Assembly: GCF_002077695.1 (NCBI RefSeq)
Contig: NZ_MWUE01000018.1
Location: 1 to 64,000 of the forward strand
Reading direction: 5' to 3'
Length of the DNA stretch: 64,000 nucleotides
From: Pantoea latae
Lineage (GTDB): Bacteria > Pseudomonadota > Gammaproteobacteria > Enterobacterales > Enterobacteriaceae
The notes below the pieces were generated by a model, which was given only the letters and a program-made list of their open reading frames with translations, did not search any database and was not told where the DNA came from. A program made the translations under genes and the position numbers. Position 1 is the first letter of the stretch. Every line of letters starts with the position of its first letter. This document shows, one piece after another, positions 1-8,553 of the stretch.

Positions 1-450
1 CGCCATTCGCCTGCCTGACGGACCGGCGGGGATGGAACATCCCTGTTCCAGCCCCACCTTTCGCCCGCATCCCTGCGGGCTCTCCTGGCAGACTCACTCT
101 GTTCAGCGCTGCGAAATGCCCGCCCCTGAGCGGCCCCAGCCTGCTGGCCAGCTTCCGTGTGCGCTGTTGGAAAAGGACGGCGGCGTTTTTACGGCTACAC
201 AGGGCACCCTGTATGAGGCCGCCGCGCCTCCTCTGCTGTAGAGGGCTATTCGCAGCGCTGAGGCGGAGACGTTGTGCCCGGAGCCGGTCGCAGGGATGCG
301 ACAGGCAGTTCGGGTAGGCCTGGATGGCCGTACCCGAACGGTCCGTCCGGCACGACGTTGCAGCCGAAGGCACCGCGCAGCGGCGCGAGGACGGCCCGGC
401 AGCAGAGGAGGCGCGGCGGCCCGCACCGGCATGCTGACCCACATAAAACA
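1..450. repeat. Composite palindromic intergenic repeat, copy 1 (with extra inner segment)
   Basis: Positions about 5-168 and 393-450 match, in reverse complement, the block at about 24231-24440. The second copy lacks the inner part (about 169-392), so this copy looks like the same element carrying an inserted palindromic segment. The inner part is bounded by a perfect 22-bp inverted repeat at 217-238 and 400-421, and holds further hairpins around 287-303 and 307-340. Both copies lie just beyond a terminator hairpin. No convincing protein is encoded: short frames on both strands are low-complexity Arg/Pro/Ala. It is probably a REP/BIME-like or MITE-like intergenic repeat, but I cannot assign a named family. 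Confidence 0.7.
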
Positions 451-481
451 AAGGCCGCCGTTTTGAAAAAACGGCGGCCTT
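451..481 (-). terminator. Rho-independent terminator of the bd oxidase operon
   Basis: A strong GC stem (AAGGCCGCCGTTTT paired with AAAACGGCGGCCTT) is followed on the minus strand by a T-rich run (TTTGTTTT). It lies about 50 bp after the stop codon of the DUF2474 gene, the last gene of the cydAB operon. Confidence 0.8.
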
Positions 482-529
482 AACTGACAAGCATTATGGC
501 AATGCCAGCCTTTACTCAACCAGAAACCA

Positions 530-697
530 TTAGTGGCTGCGCATACCCGCCGCAGTCATCATCATACGGAACAGCGTTGCCACCACACCGAGCGCCAGCA
601 CGCTTGCTCCATAGATCACCACCAGCCACAGAATGCGTTTCCACAACGGCGCTTTAGGTTCATTGTGGTGTTTCACGTTGCCGACCTCAGTTTGCAT
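530..697 (-). CDS. DUF2474 small membrane subunit of the CIO-type bd oxidase
   Basis: A 55-residue protein starting MQTEVGNVKHH, with one hydrophobic helix (about residues 22-43) preceded by the motif APLWKRILW and ending in GMRSH. DUF2474 proteins are known as tiny membrane proteins encoded after cioAB/cydAB genes, playing the part that CydX plays in classical bd oxidases. The ATG lies one base beyond the cydB TGA, so translation is coupled, and an operon terminator follows. The position, length and single helix all fit an accessory or stabilising subunit in the inner membrane. The family call is from sequence pattern; a role in this strain is inferred. Confidence 0.85.
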   Translation of the reverse strand: MQTEVGNVKHHNEPKAPLWKRILWLVVIYGASVLALGVVATLFRMMMTAAGMRSH

Positions 698-698
698 A

Positions 699-1703
699 TC
701 AATGGTATCCTTCGTCTGCTTTGATTTTCCCGCGGAACACGTAGTAGCTCCAGAAGGTGTAGCCGAGGATCATCGGAATAATTAACAGGCTGCCCACCAG
801 CATAAAGGCCTGGCTAATCGCCGGCGACGCGGCCTGCCAGATGGTAACGGAAGGCGGAATAATATTCGGCCATACGCTGATGCCCAGGCCGGAAAAGCCG
901 AGGAAAATCAGCGCCAGCGTCAGCAGGAACGGCGAGTAGTGCGCTTCACGCTTGATGGCGCGAATAATGCCCCACGAGCAGAGCAGCACCAGCGCCGGAA
1001 CCGGCAGGAACCAGTACAGGTTCGGACGGGTGAACCAGCGCTGCGCGATGGCGTCATGGCTGAACGGCGTCCACAGGCTGATAATGCCCACCACCACCAG
1101 CAGCGCGATCACCAGCGGCGTCGCCAGCGCCGACATCTTGCGATGCAGCTCATGCTCGGTTTTCATAATCAGCCAGGTGCAGCCCAGCAGCGCATAGGCG
1201 ATCACCAGACCCACGCCGCAGAACAGCGGGAACGGCGCCAGCCAGTCCATTGCAGAACCACTGAAGTGACGGCCCGTCACCTTAATGCCGTCGAGCATCG
1301 CGCCGACCGCAACGCCCTGGCTAAAGGTCGCCAGAATCGAACCCGCGACGAAAGATTTGTCCCAGAACGCGCGGTGCGTTTCGGTCGCCTTAAAGCGAAA
1401 CTCGAAGGCGACGCCGCGGAAAATCAGGCCGATCAGCATCGCCGTCAGCGGAATCGAGAGCGCATCGGCGATCACCGAATAGGCCAGCGGGAAGGCGCCA
1501 TACAGGCCCGCGCCGCCCAGCACCAGCCAGGTCTCGTTACCATCCCAGACCGGCGCGACGGTGTTCACCATCATGTCGCGCTCGACCGCATCCTTATTAA
1601 AGGGGAACAGCAGCCCGATACCGAGATCGAAGCCGTCCATCACGATGTACATCAGCGTCGCGAAAACGATAATCGCGAACCAGATAATGGAAAAATCGAT
1701 CAT
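699..1703 (-). CDS. cydB: Cytochrome bd ubiquinol oxidase subunit II (CIO type)
   Basis: Subunit II of a quinol:O2 oxidoreductase in the inner membrane, 334 residues. This is close to CioB (about 335) and shorter than E. coli CydB (379). The N-terminus (IWFAIIVFATLMYIVMDGFDLGIGLLFP) and the VAPVWDGNETWLV block are typical of the family, and about eight hydrophobic helices are visible. It starts one base after the cydA stop and is followed directly by the DUF2474 gene, so the three form one operon. With subunit I it would oxidise quinol and reduce oxygen without proton pumping. The CIO subtype is inferred from the short subunits and DUF2474 linkage. Confidence 0.95.
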   Translation of the reverse strand: MIDFSIIWFAIIVFATLMYIVMDGFDLGIGLLFPFNKDAVERDMMVNTVAPVWDGNETWLVLGGAGLYGAFPLAYSVIADALSIPLTAMLIGLIFRGVAFEFRFKATETHRAFWDKSFVAGSILATFSQGVAVGAMLDGIKVTGRHFSGSAMDWLAPFPLFCGVGLVIAYALLGCTWLIMKTEHELHRKMSALATPLVIALLVVVGIISLWTPFSHDAIAQRWFTRPNLYWFLPVPALVLLCSWGIIRAIKREAHYSPFLLTLALIFLGFSGLGISVWPNIIPPSVTIWQAASPAISQAFMLVGSLLIIPMILGYTFWSYYVFRGKIKADEGYH

Positions 1704-1704
1704 C

Positions 1705-3129
1705 TTATTTTCCCTCCTGCGGATCGTTCAGACTTTCATGCGCCGCAGAGAGCGGACGAGCCGGCGTTTTGCCATGGCCTGGACCGCCGTGACGAACATC
1801 TTTGCCTTCGCCGGTGAGCGGGCCTTTCTTAATCAGGCGGATCATATAGACATAGCCGACGCCGAACACCGCAGAGTAGACCACGATAAAGGCAAGCAGG
1901 CTGATGCTCATATGCAGATCGCCATGACCGGACACCGCGTCAATGGTGCGCTGCACGCCGTAGACCACCCACGGCTGACGACCGATCTCGGTGGTGAACC
2001 AGCCCGCCAGCAGCGCAATCAGGCCGGACGGCCCCATCAGCAGGGCGAACCACAGGAACGGACGCGACTGATAAAGGCGGCCTTTATAACGCAGCCACAG
2101 GCTGACCACGCCGAGGGTGATCATCAGCAGCCCCATCGCCACCATCACGCGGAACGACCAGAAGATAACCAGCGAGTTAGGACGATCCTCTTTCGGGAAG
2201 GTCTTCAGCGCCGGCACCTGCTTATCCAGGCTGTGCGTCAGGATCAAACTGCCGAGATAGGGAATTTCCACCGCGTATTTGGTGCGCTCTTCATCCATAT
2301 CCGGGATGCCGAACAGGATCAGCGGCGTCGCTTCGCCCGGCGGGTTCTCCCAGTGGCCTTCAATCGCGGCGATTTTCGCCGGCTGATGCTCCAGGGTGTT
2401 CAGCCCGTGCGCATCGCCGATCATCGCCTGAATCGGTGCGACGATCAGCGCCATCCACAGCGCCATGGAGAACATCTTGCGAATAGCCGGGTTATCGTTG
2501 CCGCGCAGCAGATGCCATGCACCGGACGCGCCGACAAAAAAGGCGCTGGCGAGGAACGCTGCCACCGACATATGGAACAGGCGATAAGGGAACGAGGGGT
2601 TGAAAATGATTTTCAGCCAGTCTTCCGGCACCACAATTCCGTTCTGGATCAGGTAGCCCTGCGGCGTATGCATCCAGCTGTTGGAGGCGAGGATCCAGAA
2701 GGTGGAGATCAGGGTGCCGAGCGCCACCATGCAGGTGGCGAAGAAGTGCAGGCCAGGACCGACGCGGTTCCAGCCGAACAGCATCACGCCGAGGAAGCCC
2801 GCTTCGAGGAAGAAGGCGGTCAGCACTTCATAGGTGAGCAACGGACCGGTAATGCTGCCCGCAAACTGCGAGAAGCCGCTCCAGTTGGTGCCGAACTGAT
2901 AGGCCATCACCAGACCCGATACCACGCCCATACCAAAGTTAACGGCAAAAACTTTGGACCAGAAGTGATAGAGATCGCGGTAGGTCTCATTACGGCTTTT
3001 CAACCACATCCCTTCGAGCACGGCCAGAAAACTGGCGAGACCGATGGTGATGGCGGGAAAAAGAATGTGAAAGGAGACAGTAAACGCGAACTGTATCCTG
3101 GCCAGATGAAAGGCGTCTAATCCGAACAT
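1705..3129 (-). CDS. cydA: Cytochrome bd ubiquinol oxidase subunit I (CIO type)
   Basis: The haem-bearing subunit of a bd-type quinol oxidase, 474 residues against 522 in E. coli CydA; the difference fits the short Q-loop class (CioA, QoxA). Visible hallmarks are His21 in SFHILFP (equivalent to the haem b595 ligand His19), the [14 protein letters not shown] helix, a His in [15 protein letters not shown] and the quinol-region signature [12 protein letters not shown]. It is first in the operon and is preceded by a long AT-rich intergenic region. Short-Q-loop oxidases are often resistant to cyanide and work under low oxygen; this is a family inference. It may sit beside a classical cydAB elsewhere in the genome. 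Confidence 0.95.
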   Translation of the reverse strand: MFGLDAFHLARIQFAFTVSFHILFPAITIGLASFLAVLEGMWLKSRNETYRDLYHFWSKVFAVNFGMGVVSGLVMAYQFGTNWSGFSQFAGSITGPLLTYEVLTAFFLEAGFLGVMLFGWNRVGPGLHFFATCMVALGTLISTFWILASNSWMHTPQGYLIQNGIVVPEDWLKIIFNPSFPYRLFHMSVAAFLASAFFVGASGAWHLLRGNDNPAIRKMFSMALWMALIVAPIQAMIGDAHGLNTLEHQPAKIAAIEGHWENPPGEATPLILFGIPDMDEERTKYAVEIPYLGSLILTHSLDKQVPALKTFPKEDRPNSLVIFWSFRVMVAMGLLMITLGVVSLWLRYKGRLYQSRPFLWFALLMGPSGLIALLAGWFTTEIGRQPWVVYGVQRTIDAVSGHGDLHMSISLLAFIVVYSAVFGVGYVYMIRLIKKGPLTGEGKDVRHGGPGHGKTPARPLSAAHESLNDPQEGK

Positions 3130-3876
3130 TGCTTACCTCGTTGCCACATATAACACCATATATTTACTTATAATTAACAACTAAAGCACAGCGTTAATAT
3201 TTACGCTGCGCTTAAACCTATTGCTGGCGCGAATTTATAAGAACTCGCGCCTGACAAACAGAAACAGTCTGGGATGCAAAAACTATAACAGTGTTTTTTG
3301 ATTTTGGTCATTGTTTTTGTCCGCAATTATCTAATTTAACGCCAGACTTTAGGTTAATTCACAGGCCTTAATGTGACATCTTTGTTATTTGTTGTTGCAC
3401 GATTATTGAGGCAGGAGACGTTGACGGCACAGCGCTTTTTTACCACTGCAACGCCCTGTTTTGGCGTGTTATTTTCCCTATACCCACAGGTGAAAAGCGG
3501 TCAATCTTGTAGATTAGTACAGGCCATATCTAATGCAAATTAAGCATTTAGCCCGTCTGGAATTTTTTTTAAGCCGTTTTGTTTAAAAATCCCCTTTTAT
3601 GGCAGATGGGCATTATTAATAATTGCGCCGCGCTTAATTGCGCCGCGCAGAAGAGATGAAATAAAGTTGTTAATAAGCGCCGACGGTTACGCTGCGGTAA
3701 TAAAAGCAGCCGGCTCTTTACTGACGCAGCGGCAAGGCGGGTGTGCCATTGCGCTTTCCAGCGCCCGCTGGATCGGTGCCATCGGACGTTGTTAACAGAA
3801 TGCGTCGTCCGATTTGCCAGCCGTCGCAGGCTGTGCTCTGTTAGTGGCTCTGGTTAATCTGCGTTAAGGAGTCCCG
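3130..3876. other. Long AT-rich intergenic region upstream of cydA and the hydrolase
   Basis: About 750 bp with no credible gene. It must hold the promoters for the leftward oxidase operon and the rightward hydrolase. An exact 14-bp direct repeat (TAATTGCGCCGCGC) occurs at 3620-3633 and 3635-3648, with a 15-bp period. A GC-rich inverted pair (GGCGCGAATT / AACTCGCGCC) lies around 3226-3252. ArcA or FNR control would be expected for such an oxidase, but I could not mark a convincing site by eye. Confidence 0.4.
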
Positions 3877-4764
3877 ATGGCACGTCTGACGGCACAAGAT
3901 TTTCCCCAGGAACTGCTCGAGCTTTACGACTATTACGCCCACGGCAGGATCAGCAAGCGCGAGTTCATCGCCATGGCCGGCAAGCTGGCGATCGGCGGCA
4001 TGACCGGCGCGACGCTGCTCAGCCTGATGAGCCCCAACTACGCGCTGGCGCAGCAGGTGGAATTTACCGACCCCGCCATTAAGGCCGACTATATCCACTA
4101 CCCTTCCCCACAGGGCCACGGCGAGGTGCGCGGCTATCTGGTGCGCCCGACGCAGACCAGGGGCAAAACCGCCGCCGTGGTGGTGGTGCATGAGAACCGC
4201 GGGCTGAATCCCTATATTGAAGATGTGGCGCGCCGCGTGGCAAAAGCGGGCTATATCGCGCTGGCGCCGGACGGCCTCAGCTCGCTGGGCGGCTATCCCG
4301 GCAACGACGACGAAGGCCGCGCTATGCAGGCGAAGGTCGATCCCGTTAAGCTGATGAACGACTTTTTCGCGGCGGTCGATTTCCTGAAGCAGCATGCGGA
4401 AAGCAGCGGCAAGGTGGGCATCACCGGCTTCTGCTACGGCGGCGGCGTGGCAAACGCGGCGGCGGTGGCGTTTCCCGATCTCGCCTGCGCCGTGCCCTTC
4501 TATGGCCGTCAGCCGAAAGCGGAGGATGTGGCGCGCATCAAGGCGCCGCTGCTGCTGCACTATGCCGAACTGGACAGCAATATCAACGCAGGCTGGCCTG
4601 CCTTTGAGGCGGCGCTGAAAGAGAACCACAACGTGTATGAGGCGTGGATCTACCCTGGCGTCAACCACGGCTTTCACAACGACTCGACGCCGCGCTACGA
4701 CCGCGCAGCGGCTGAACTCGCCTGGAGCCGGACGCTGGCGTGGTTTCAGCGCTATCTGACGTAG
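3877..4764 (+). CDS. yghX: Dienelactone hydrolase family protein (YghX-like)
   Basis: A 295-residue alpha/beta hydrolase. Residues 30-60 form a hydrophobic stretch preceded by SKREF and ending ALAQ, typical of the twin-arginine-like exported or anchored N-terminus in this family. The hydrolase domain has the nucleophile Cys186 in GFCYGGG, Asp233 in ELDSNI and His264 in NHGFHND, the Cys-Asp-His triad of dienelactone hydrolases. A GGAG ribosome site sits just before the ATG. E. coli YghX is the nearest named relative (its reading frame is disrupted in K-12), whereas this copy is full length. The natural substrate is not known; the gene stands alone. Confidence 0.85.
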   Translation: MARLTAQDFPQELLELYDYYAHGRISKREFIAMAGKLAIGGMTGATLLSLMSPNYALAQQVEFTDPAIKADYIHYPSPQGHGEVRGYLVRPTQTRGKTAAVVVVHENRGLNPYIEDVARRVAKAGYIALAPDGLSSLGGYPGNDDEGRAMQAKVDPVKLMNDFFAAVDFLKQHAESSGKVGITGFCYGGGVANAAAVAFPDLACAVPFYGRQPKAEDVARIKAPLLLHYAELDSNINAGWPAFEAALKENHNVYEAWIYPGVNHGFHNDSTPRYDRAAAELAWSRTLAWFQRYLT

Positions 4765-4773
4765 CGCGCGCCG

Positions 4774-5145
4774 TCAGGCTTGCTTACGCTGTGCCAGAAT
4801 ACGGTTCACATTCAGCTCCAGCCAGTCCGCAAGGCCGACCACCTGCCCTTCCAGCTCGCGGCCGAGCGGCGTCAGCGCGTACTCGACGTGCGGCGGCACC
4901 ACGTTATAGGCGATGCGTTCGACGAAGCCGTCTTCTTCCATATGGCGCAGCGTCTGCGCCAGCATGCGCTCGCTAACGCCGCCGACGGCGCGACGCAGCT
5001 CGCTGAAGCGCAGTTTGTCGTGACGCAGCGCCAGAAAGATCAGCACGCTCCAGCGGCTGGTGACGCGCCTGAGCACCTCGCGCGACGGACAGTCGACGTT
5101 CAGCAGTTCGCCGCGGCTAAATTTTTCACTTATCTTTTCAGACAT
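4774..5145 (-). CDS. ytfH: HxlR-family transcriptional regulator (YtfH orthologue)
   Basis: A 123-residue winged-helix protein of the HxlR type. It has the family pattern CPSREVLRRVTSRW near residues 19-32 (with the conserved N-terminal Cys), LRHDKLRFSELRRAVGGVSERML in the recognition region and VPPHVEYALTPLG in the wing. It matches E. coli YtfH closely. It is divergent from qorB, the same arrangement as E. coli ytfH-ytfG, so it most likely controls qorB in response to electrophiles or quinones. The Cys is the likely sensor by analogy with QorR, YodB and HypR; that is inference. Confidence 0.9.
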   Translation of the reverse strand: MSEKISEKFSRGELLNVDCPSREVLRRVTSRWSVLIFLALRHDKLRFSELRRAVGGVSERMLAQTLRHMEEDGFVERIAYNVVPPHVEYALTPLGRELEGQVVGLADWLELNVNRILAQRKQA

Positions 5146-5175
5146 TTATCGACAATTCTCCAAACTAACAAATCT

Positions 5176-5187
5176 GTAAGTACTTAC
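5176..5187. promoter_or_regulatory. Candidate HxlR operator between ytfH and qorB
   Basis: A perfect 12-bp palindrome, GTAAGTACTTAC, in the 103-bp divergent gap. HxlR regulators commonly bind TTACT/AGTAA-type palindromes in such gaps. The site lies about 30 bp from the ytfH start and 60 bp from the qorB start. Confidence 0.55.
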
Positions 5188-5248
5188 TAAAAGTTAGCTT
5201 ATCCCCTAACCTTGTTTGTAACAACAGCCCATGCAGAAAGGAGAGAAC

Positions 5249-6103
5249 ATGATTGCAATAACAGGTGCAACCGGCCAGCTAGGCCGTCTGGTCATTGACG
5301 CCCTGCTGAAAAGCGTGCCAGCGGAGCAAATCGTTGCCGCCGTGCGATCGCCGGAAAAAGCCGCAGACCTGGCGGCAAAAGGCGTAACCGTGCGCAAAGC
5401 GGACTACAGCCAGCCGGACACGTTGATGTCCGCCTTCTCCGGCGTGGAGAAGCTGCTGCTGATCTCCGGCAGCGAGGTCGGCCAGCGCGAAGCGCAGCAT
5501 CGGGCGGTGATTAACGCGGCCAACTCCGCCAGCGTGAAATTTATCGCCTACACCAGCCTGCTGCACGCCGACAGCTCGCCGCTCGGTCTCGGCGTCGAAC
5601 ACCGCGCCACCGAGGCGCTGCTGCAGGCCTCCGGTATCCCCTTCGCCCTGCTGCGCAACGGCTGGTACACCGAAAACTACGCTGCCAGCATCGCGCCAGC
5701 CCTGACGCATCACGCCTTTATCGGTTCGGCTGGCGAAGGGCGTATCGCGTCGGCGGCGCGCCGTGACTACGCCGAGGCGGCGGCGGCGGTGATCGCTCGC
5801 GACGATCAGGCGGGCAAAATCTACGAGCTGGCGGGCGACGACAGCTATACGCTGGCGGAATTCGCCGCTGAGATTGCGCGTCAGTCAGGCGAACAGGTGG
5901 AGTACGTTAATCTGTCGCCCGCCGAATTCGCCAGCGCGCTGAAGGGCGCTGGCCTGCCGGAGGGTCTGGCGGAGATGCTGGCGGATTCTGACAAGGGCGC
6001 GTCGCAGGGCGGGCTGTTTGACGACTCACGCAGCTTGAGCCAGCTAATTGGCCGCGCCACCACGCCTTATCAGGAAGTGATCAAGGCGACGCTGGCGAAA
6101 TAA
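5249..6103 (+). CDS. qorB: NAD(P)H:quinone oxidoreductase 2
   Basis: An atypical short-chain dehydrogenase of the NmrA/QorB type, 284 residues. It has the nucleotide-binding motif GATGQLG at residues 6-12, FIAYTSLLHAD, the LLRNGWYTENY block and the C-terminal GASQGGLFDDSRSLSQLIGR, all closely like E. coli QorB (YtfG). It would reduce quinones with NADPH in the cytoplasm, protecting against quinone stress. I chose ATG 5249 because AAAGGAGA lies just upstream and E. coli QorB begins MIAITGATG; an in-frame ATG 18 bp earlier has no such site. It is divergent from its probable regulator ytfH. Confidence 0.93.
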   Translation: MIAITGATGQLGRLVIDALLKSVPAEQIVAAVRSPEKAADLAAKGVTVRKADYSQPDTLMSAFSGVEKLLLISGSEVGQREAQHRAVINAANSASVKFIAYTSLLHADSSPLGLGVEHRATEALLQASGIPFALLRNGWYTENYAASIAPALTHHAFIGSAGEGRIASAARRDYAEAAAAVIARDDQAGKIYELAGDDSYTLAEFAAEIARQSGEQVEYVNLSPAEFASALKGAGLPEGLAEMLADSDKGASQGGLFDDSRSLSQLIGRATTPYQEVIKATLAK

Positions 6104-6121
6104 GCCGCAGGCGGGAGCGCG

Positions 6122-6991
6122 CTACCCTAGCCTCTCCTGCAGCCAGGCGAGCGCCAGCTTCGCGCGCGACGATAGCGGCCATTCGGCGCGGTGGATCAGC
6201 CAGATGGTATCCACCAGCCCGATCTCGCTTTCGATGACCTGAATCGTCTCGGGTCGGGCGAACGCCAGTCGCGCATAGCGCGGGATAACGGTAAAGCCCA
6301 GCCCGCGCGCCACCGGTTCGAGGATCAAGCTGATCTGATTACTGAAGCCGCGCAGCGGCAGATTGCGCACGCCGGGATTGCCGGGAAAACGCCGGCTCAG
6401 CAGCCGCGTCGCCATCGCCTGACCGTCAGGATGATCGATATAGCCCAGCGCCTCCAGATCCTGCCAGCTCGCCGCCTGCGCACCAGCGGGCGCGACCAGC
6501 TCCAGCGGCTCTTCGGCGAAGCGCGTCGCGCTGAGTCGACGATCGTCCGGCTTCTGCGTCACCATCCCCATTTCAAAACGGTTGTGCAGCACCGCGTCCA
6601 TCACTTCGCTGTCCGGCGCGAACCGATGGCGCATCACCAGATCGGGATGCTGCTGCTGCAGCGCCAGCAGCAGCGGATAGATCTGCAGCCCGATGCTGCC
6701 GGGCGTGATAACGCTGATTTCGCCGCAGGTGACCTCCGCCTCGCTGAGGCGCAGCGTCAGGCGTTGGTCGGCGCGATCGATCTCCTGGCAGTAGATAAGC
6801 AGCGCCTGCCCGGCAGGCGTCAGCTCCAGCGGCCGCTTGCTGCGCAGCATTAGCGGCCCGAGCGTCTGCTCCAGATGACGGATATGCTGGCTGACCGCCG
6901 CCTGGGTGATCCCCAGACGATCGGCGGTTTCGGTAAAGCTGCCCACGTCGGCCAGCGTCGCAAACGATCGAAGCCACTGCGGCTGGTACAT
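6122..6991 (-). CDS. LysR-family transcriptional regulator
   Basis: A 289-residue LTTR. The helix-turn-helix occupies about residues 5-60 (SFTETADRLGITQAAVSQHIRHLEQTLG) and the effector-binding domain runs from about 90 to 285. It is divergent from the VOC/MDR/OYE operon with a 94-bp gap, which is the classical layout for an LTTR controlling the neighbouring operon. Control of that operon is therefore the first guess; the ligand may be an electrophilic compound. No named orthologue is recognised. Confidence 0.88.
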   Translation of the reverse strand: MYQPQWLRSFATLADVGSFTETADRLGITQAAVSQHIRHLEQTLGPLMLRSKRPLELTPAGQALLIYCQEIDRADQRLTLRLSEAEVTCGEISVITPGSIGLQIYPLLLALQQQHPDLVMRHRFAPDSEVMDAVLHNRFEMGMVTQKPDDRRLSATRFAEEPLELVAPAGAQAASWQDLEALGYIDHPDGQAMATRLLSRRFPGNPGVRNLPLRGFSNQISLILEPVARGLGFTVIPRYARLAFARPETIQVIESEIGLVDTIWLIHRAEWPLSSRAKLALAWLQERLG

Positions 6992-7085
6992 AATGATTTT
7001 TTATCATCCTTATAACTGAATCACTGTTTTCATTATACCTGTGCACCGCTAGCCTGTTTATCTTTTCCACAACCGGAGATGCAAC

Positions 7086-7586
7086 ATGGCAACGACCTAT
7101 CCACGCGCCTTTTCCCATATCGGCCTGTCGGTCACCGATCTGGATGCGGCGGTAAAATTTTATACCGAGGTGATGGGCTGGTATCTGATTATGCCGCCTA
7201 CCGCCATCCAGGAAGATGACTCCGCCATCGGCGTGATGTGCAGCGACGTGTTCGGCCAGGGCTGGGGCGCGCTGCGCATCGCGCATCTCTCGACCGGCGA
7301 TCGGGTCGGCGTGGAGATTTTCGAGTTTCGCGACGCCGAGAAGCGGGAAAACAATTTTGAATACTGGAAAAGCGGCGTGTTTCACTTCTGCGTGCAGGAT
7401 CCCGACGTCGAGGGCCTGGCGGCGAAAATCGTCGCCGCGGGCGGCAAGCAGCGCATGCCGGTGCGCGAATATTATCCCGGTGAGAAGCCCTATCGCATGG
7501 TCTATATGGAAGATCCCTTCGGCAATATCATCGAGATCTACAGCCACAGCTACGAGCTGACCTACTCGGCAGGCGCCTATGTCTGA
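7086..7586 (+). CDS. VOC (glyoxalase/bleomycin-resistance) family protein
   Basis: A 166-residue vicinal-oxygen-chelate protein with paired beta-alpha-beta modules. The first module carries FSHIGLSVTDLDAAVKFYTEVMGW (possible metal His11) and the second carries FHFCVQDPDVEGLAAKI and YMEDPFGNIIEIYSHSYE (possible metal Glu). It resembles lactoylglutathione-lyase-like proteins, but the substrate is not identified. It is first in a three-gene operon and its stop overlaps the next start by 8 bp. A role in electrophile or aldehyde detoxification is inferred from the partners. Confidence 0.85.
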   Translation: MATTYPRAFSHIGLSVTDLDAAVKFYTEVMGWYLIMPPTAIQEDDSAIGVMCSDVFGQGWGALRIAHLSTGDRVGVEIFEFRDAEKRENNFEYWKSGVFHFCVQDPDVEGLAAKIVAAGGKQRMPVREYYPGEKPYRMVYMEDPFGNIIEIYSHSYELTYSAGAYV

Positions 7587-8544
7587 CGCGCTGCCTGCAA
7601 GCGGGTTCGAATGGCGCTGGCACGGCGGCGGCTCGCCGGCCGAACTGCGCCTGAGCGAAAGCGTGACGCAGCCGCTGCAACCGGGTCAGGTGCTGGTGCG
7701 CAACCACGCCATCGGCCTGAACCCGGTGGACTGGAAGCTGCTGGATACCCAGCGGGATAACGTGCCGGGCGTCGACGGCGCGGGCGAGGTGGTGGCGCTG
7801 GGACCGAATGTGGATGGGCGCTGGCTCGGCGCGCGCGTCGCTTATCATCAGAGCCTGAAACAGCCGGGCAGCTTCGCCGAATATACGCCAATCGCCGCGC
7901 AGGTGCTGATGCGCCTGCCTGAGGCGCTGAGCTACCGCGTCGCGGCCGCCTTTCCCTGTCCGGCGCTGACCGCTTTTCAGGCGCTGGAGAAGATCCCGCC
8001 GCCTCCCGGCGCGCCACTGCTGATCGCCGGCGCAGGTGGTTCGGTCGGCCACTATCTGACGCAACTGGCGCATGCGCGCGGCTTCGAGGTGATCACCGCC
8101 AGCCATGAGCGCCACTGGCCGCGCCTGCGGCAGCTGGGCGCGGCGCAGTGCCTGGCCGATCCGCTGATGCAGTGGCGCCAGCCCTACTACGCGGTCATCG
8201 ACGCGGTGGGCGCCGATCAGGCGGCGCGCCTCTCCCACGCCCTACAGGCCAACGGCCATCTGGTCTGCATTCAGGGCCGCGTCGAACAGTGGCCCAACGC
8301 GCCCTTTGGCCGCGCACTCTCTCTGCATGAAGTGGCGCTCGGCGCGCTGCATCAGCACGGCGACGCCGCCCAGTGGCAGGCGCTGACGCAGCACGGGGAG
8401 CGTATGCTGCAAGAGATATCTCAGGGTACATTGCTGAGCGAATCGATCCTGAGCTTCCCGTTTACGGCGCTACCGCAGCAGCTGCTGGCGCTGCAGCACC
8501 GTGATTTCACGGGAAAACAAGTGATTGAAATTAAACATGATTAA
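7579..8544 (+). CDS. Zinc-free medium-chain dehydrogenase/reductase
   Basis: A 321-residue quinone-oxidoreductase-like MDR. The N-terminal GroES-like fold contains GLNPVDWKLLD and PGVDGAGEVVALG, and the Rossmann domain contains AGAGGSVGHYLTQLA (about residues 151-165). The Cys/His ligands of zinc alcohol dehydrogenases are absent, so it should be a zinc-independent NADPH reductase of enones or quinones. It overlaps the VOC gene by 8 bp and ends 9 bp before the old yellow enzyme gene, so the three are co-transcribed. Confidence 0.87.
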   Translation: MSDALPASGFEWRWHGGGSPAELRLSESVTQPLQPGQVLVRNHAIGLNPVDWKLLDTQRDNVPGVDGAGEVVALGPNVDGRWLGARVAYHQSLKQPGSFAEYTPIAAQVLMRLPEALSYRVAAAFPCPALTAFQALEKIPPPPGAPLLIAGAGGSVGHYLTQLAHARGFEVITASHERHWPRLRQLGAAQCLADPLMQWRQPYYAVIDAVGADQAARLSHALQANGHLVCIQGRVEQWPNAPFGRALSLHEVALGALHQHGDAAQWQALTQHGERMLQEISQGTLLSESILSFPFTALPQQLLALQHRDFTGKQVIEIKHD

Positions 8545-8553
8545 AGGGGTGTT

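Noticed and set aside
103..519. 138-codon minus-strand frame in the first repeat block
   Set aside because: It runs through nested palindromes and the oxidase terminator; the composition is Arg/Pro/Ala-rich and no family is seen.
1561..3120. 519-codon plus-strand frame opposite cydAB
   Set aside because: It is antisense to strongly recognisable CydA/CydB; its product is low-complexity Arg/His/Gln, typical of the shadow of a GC-rich gene.
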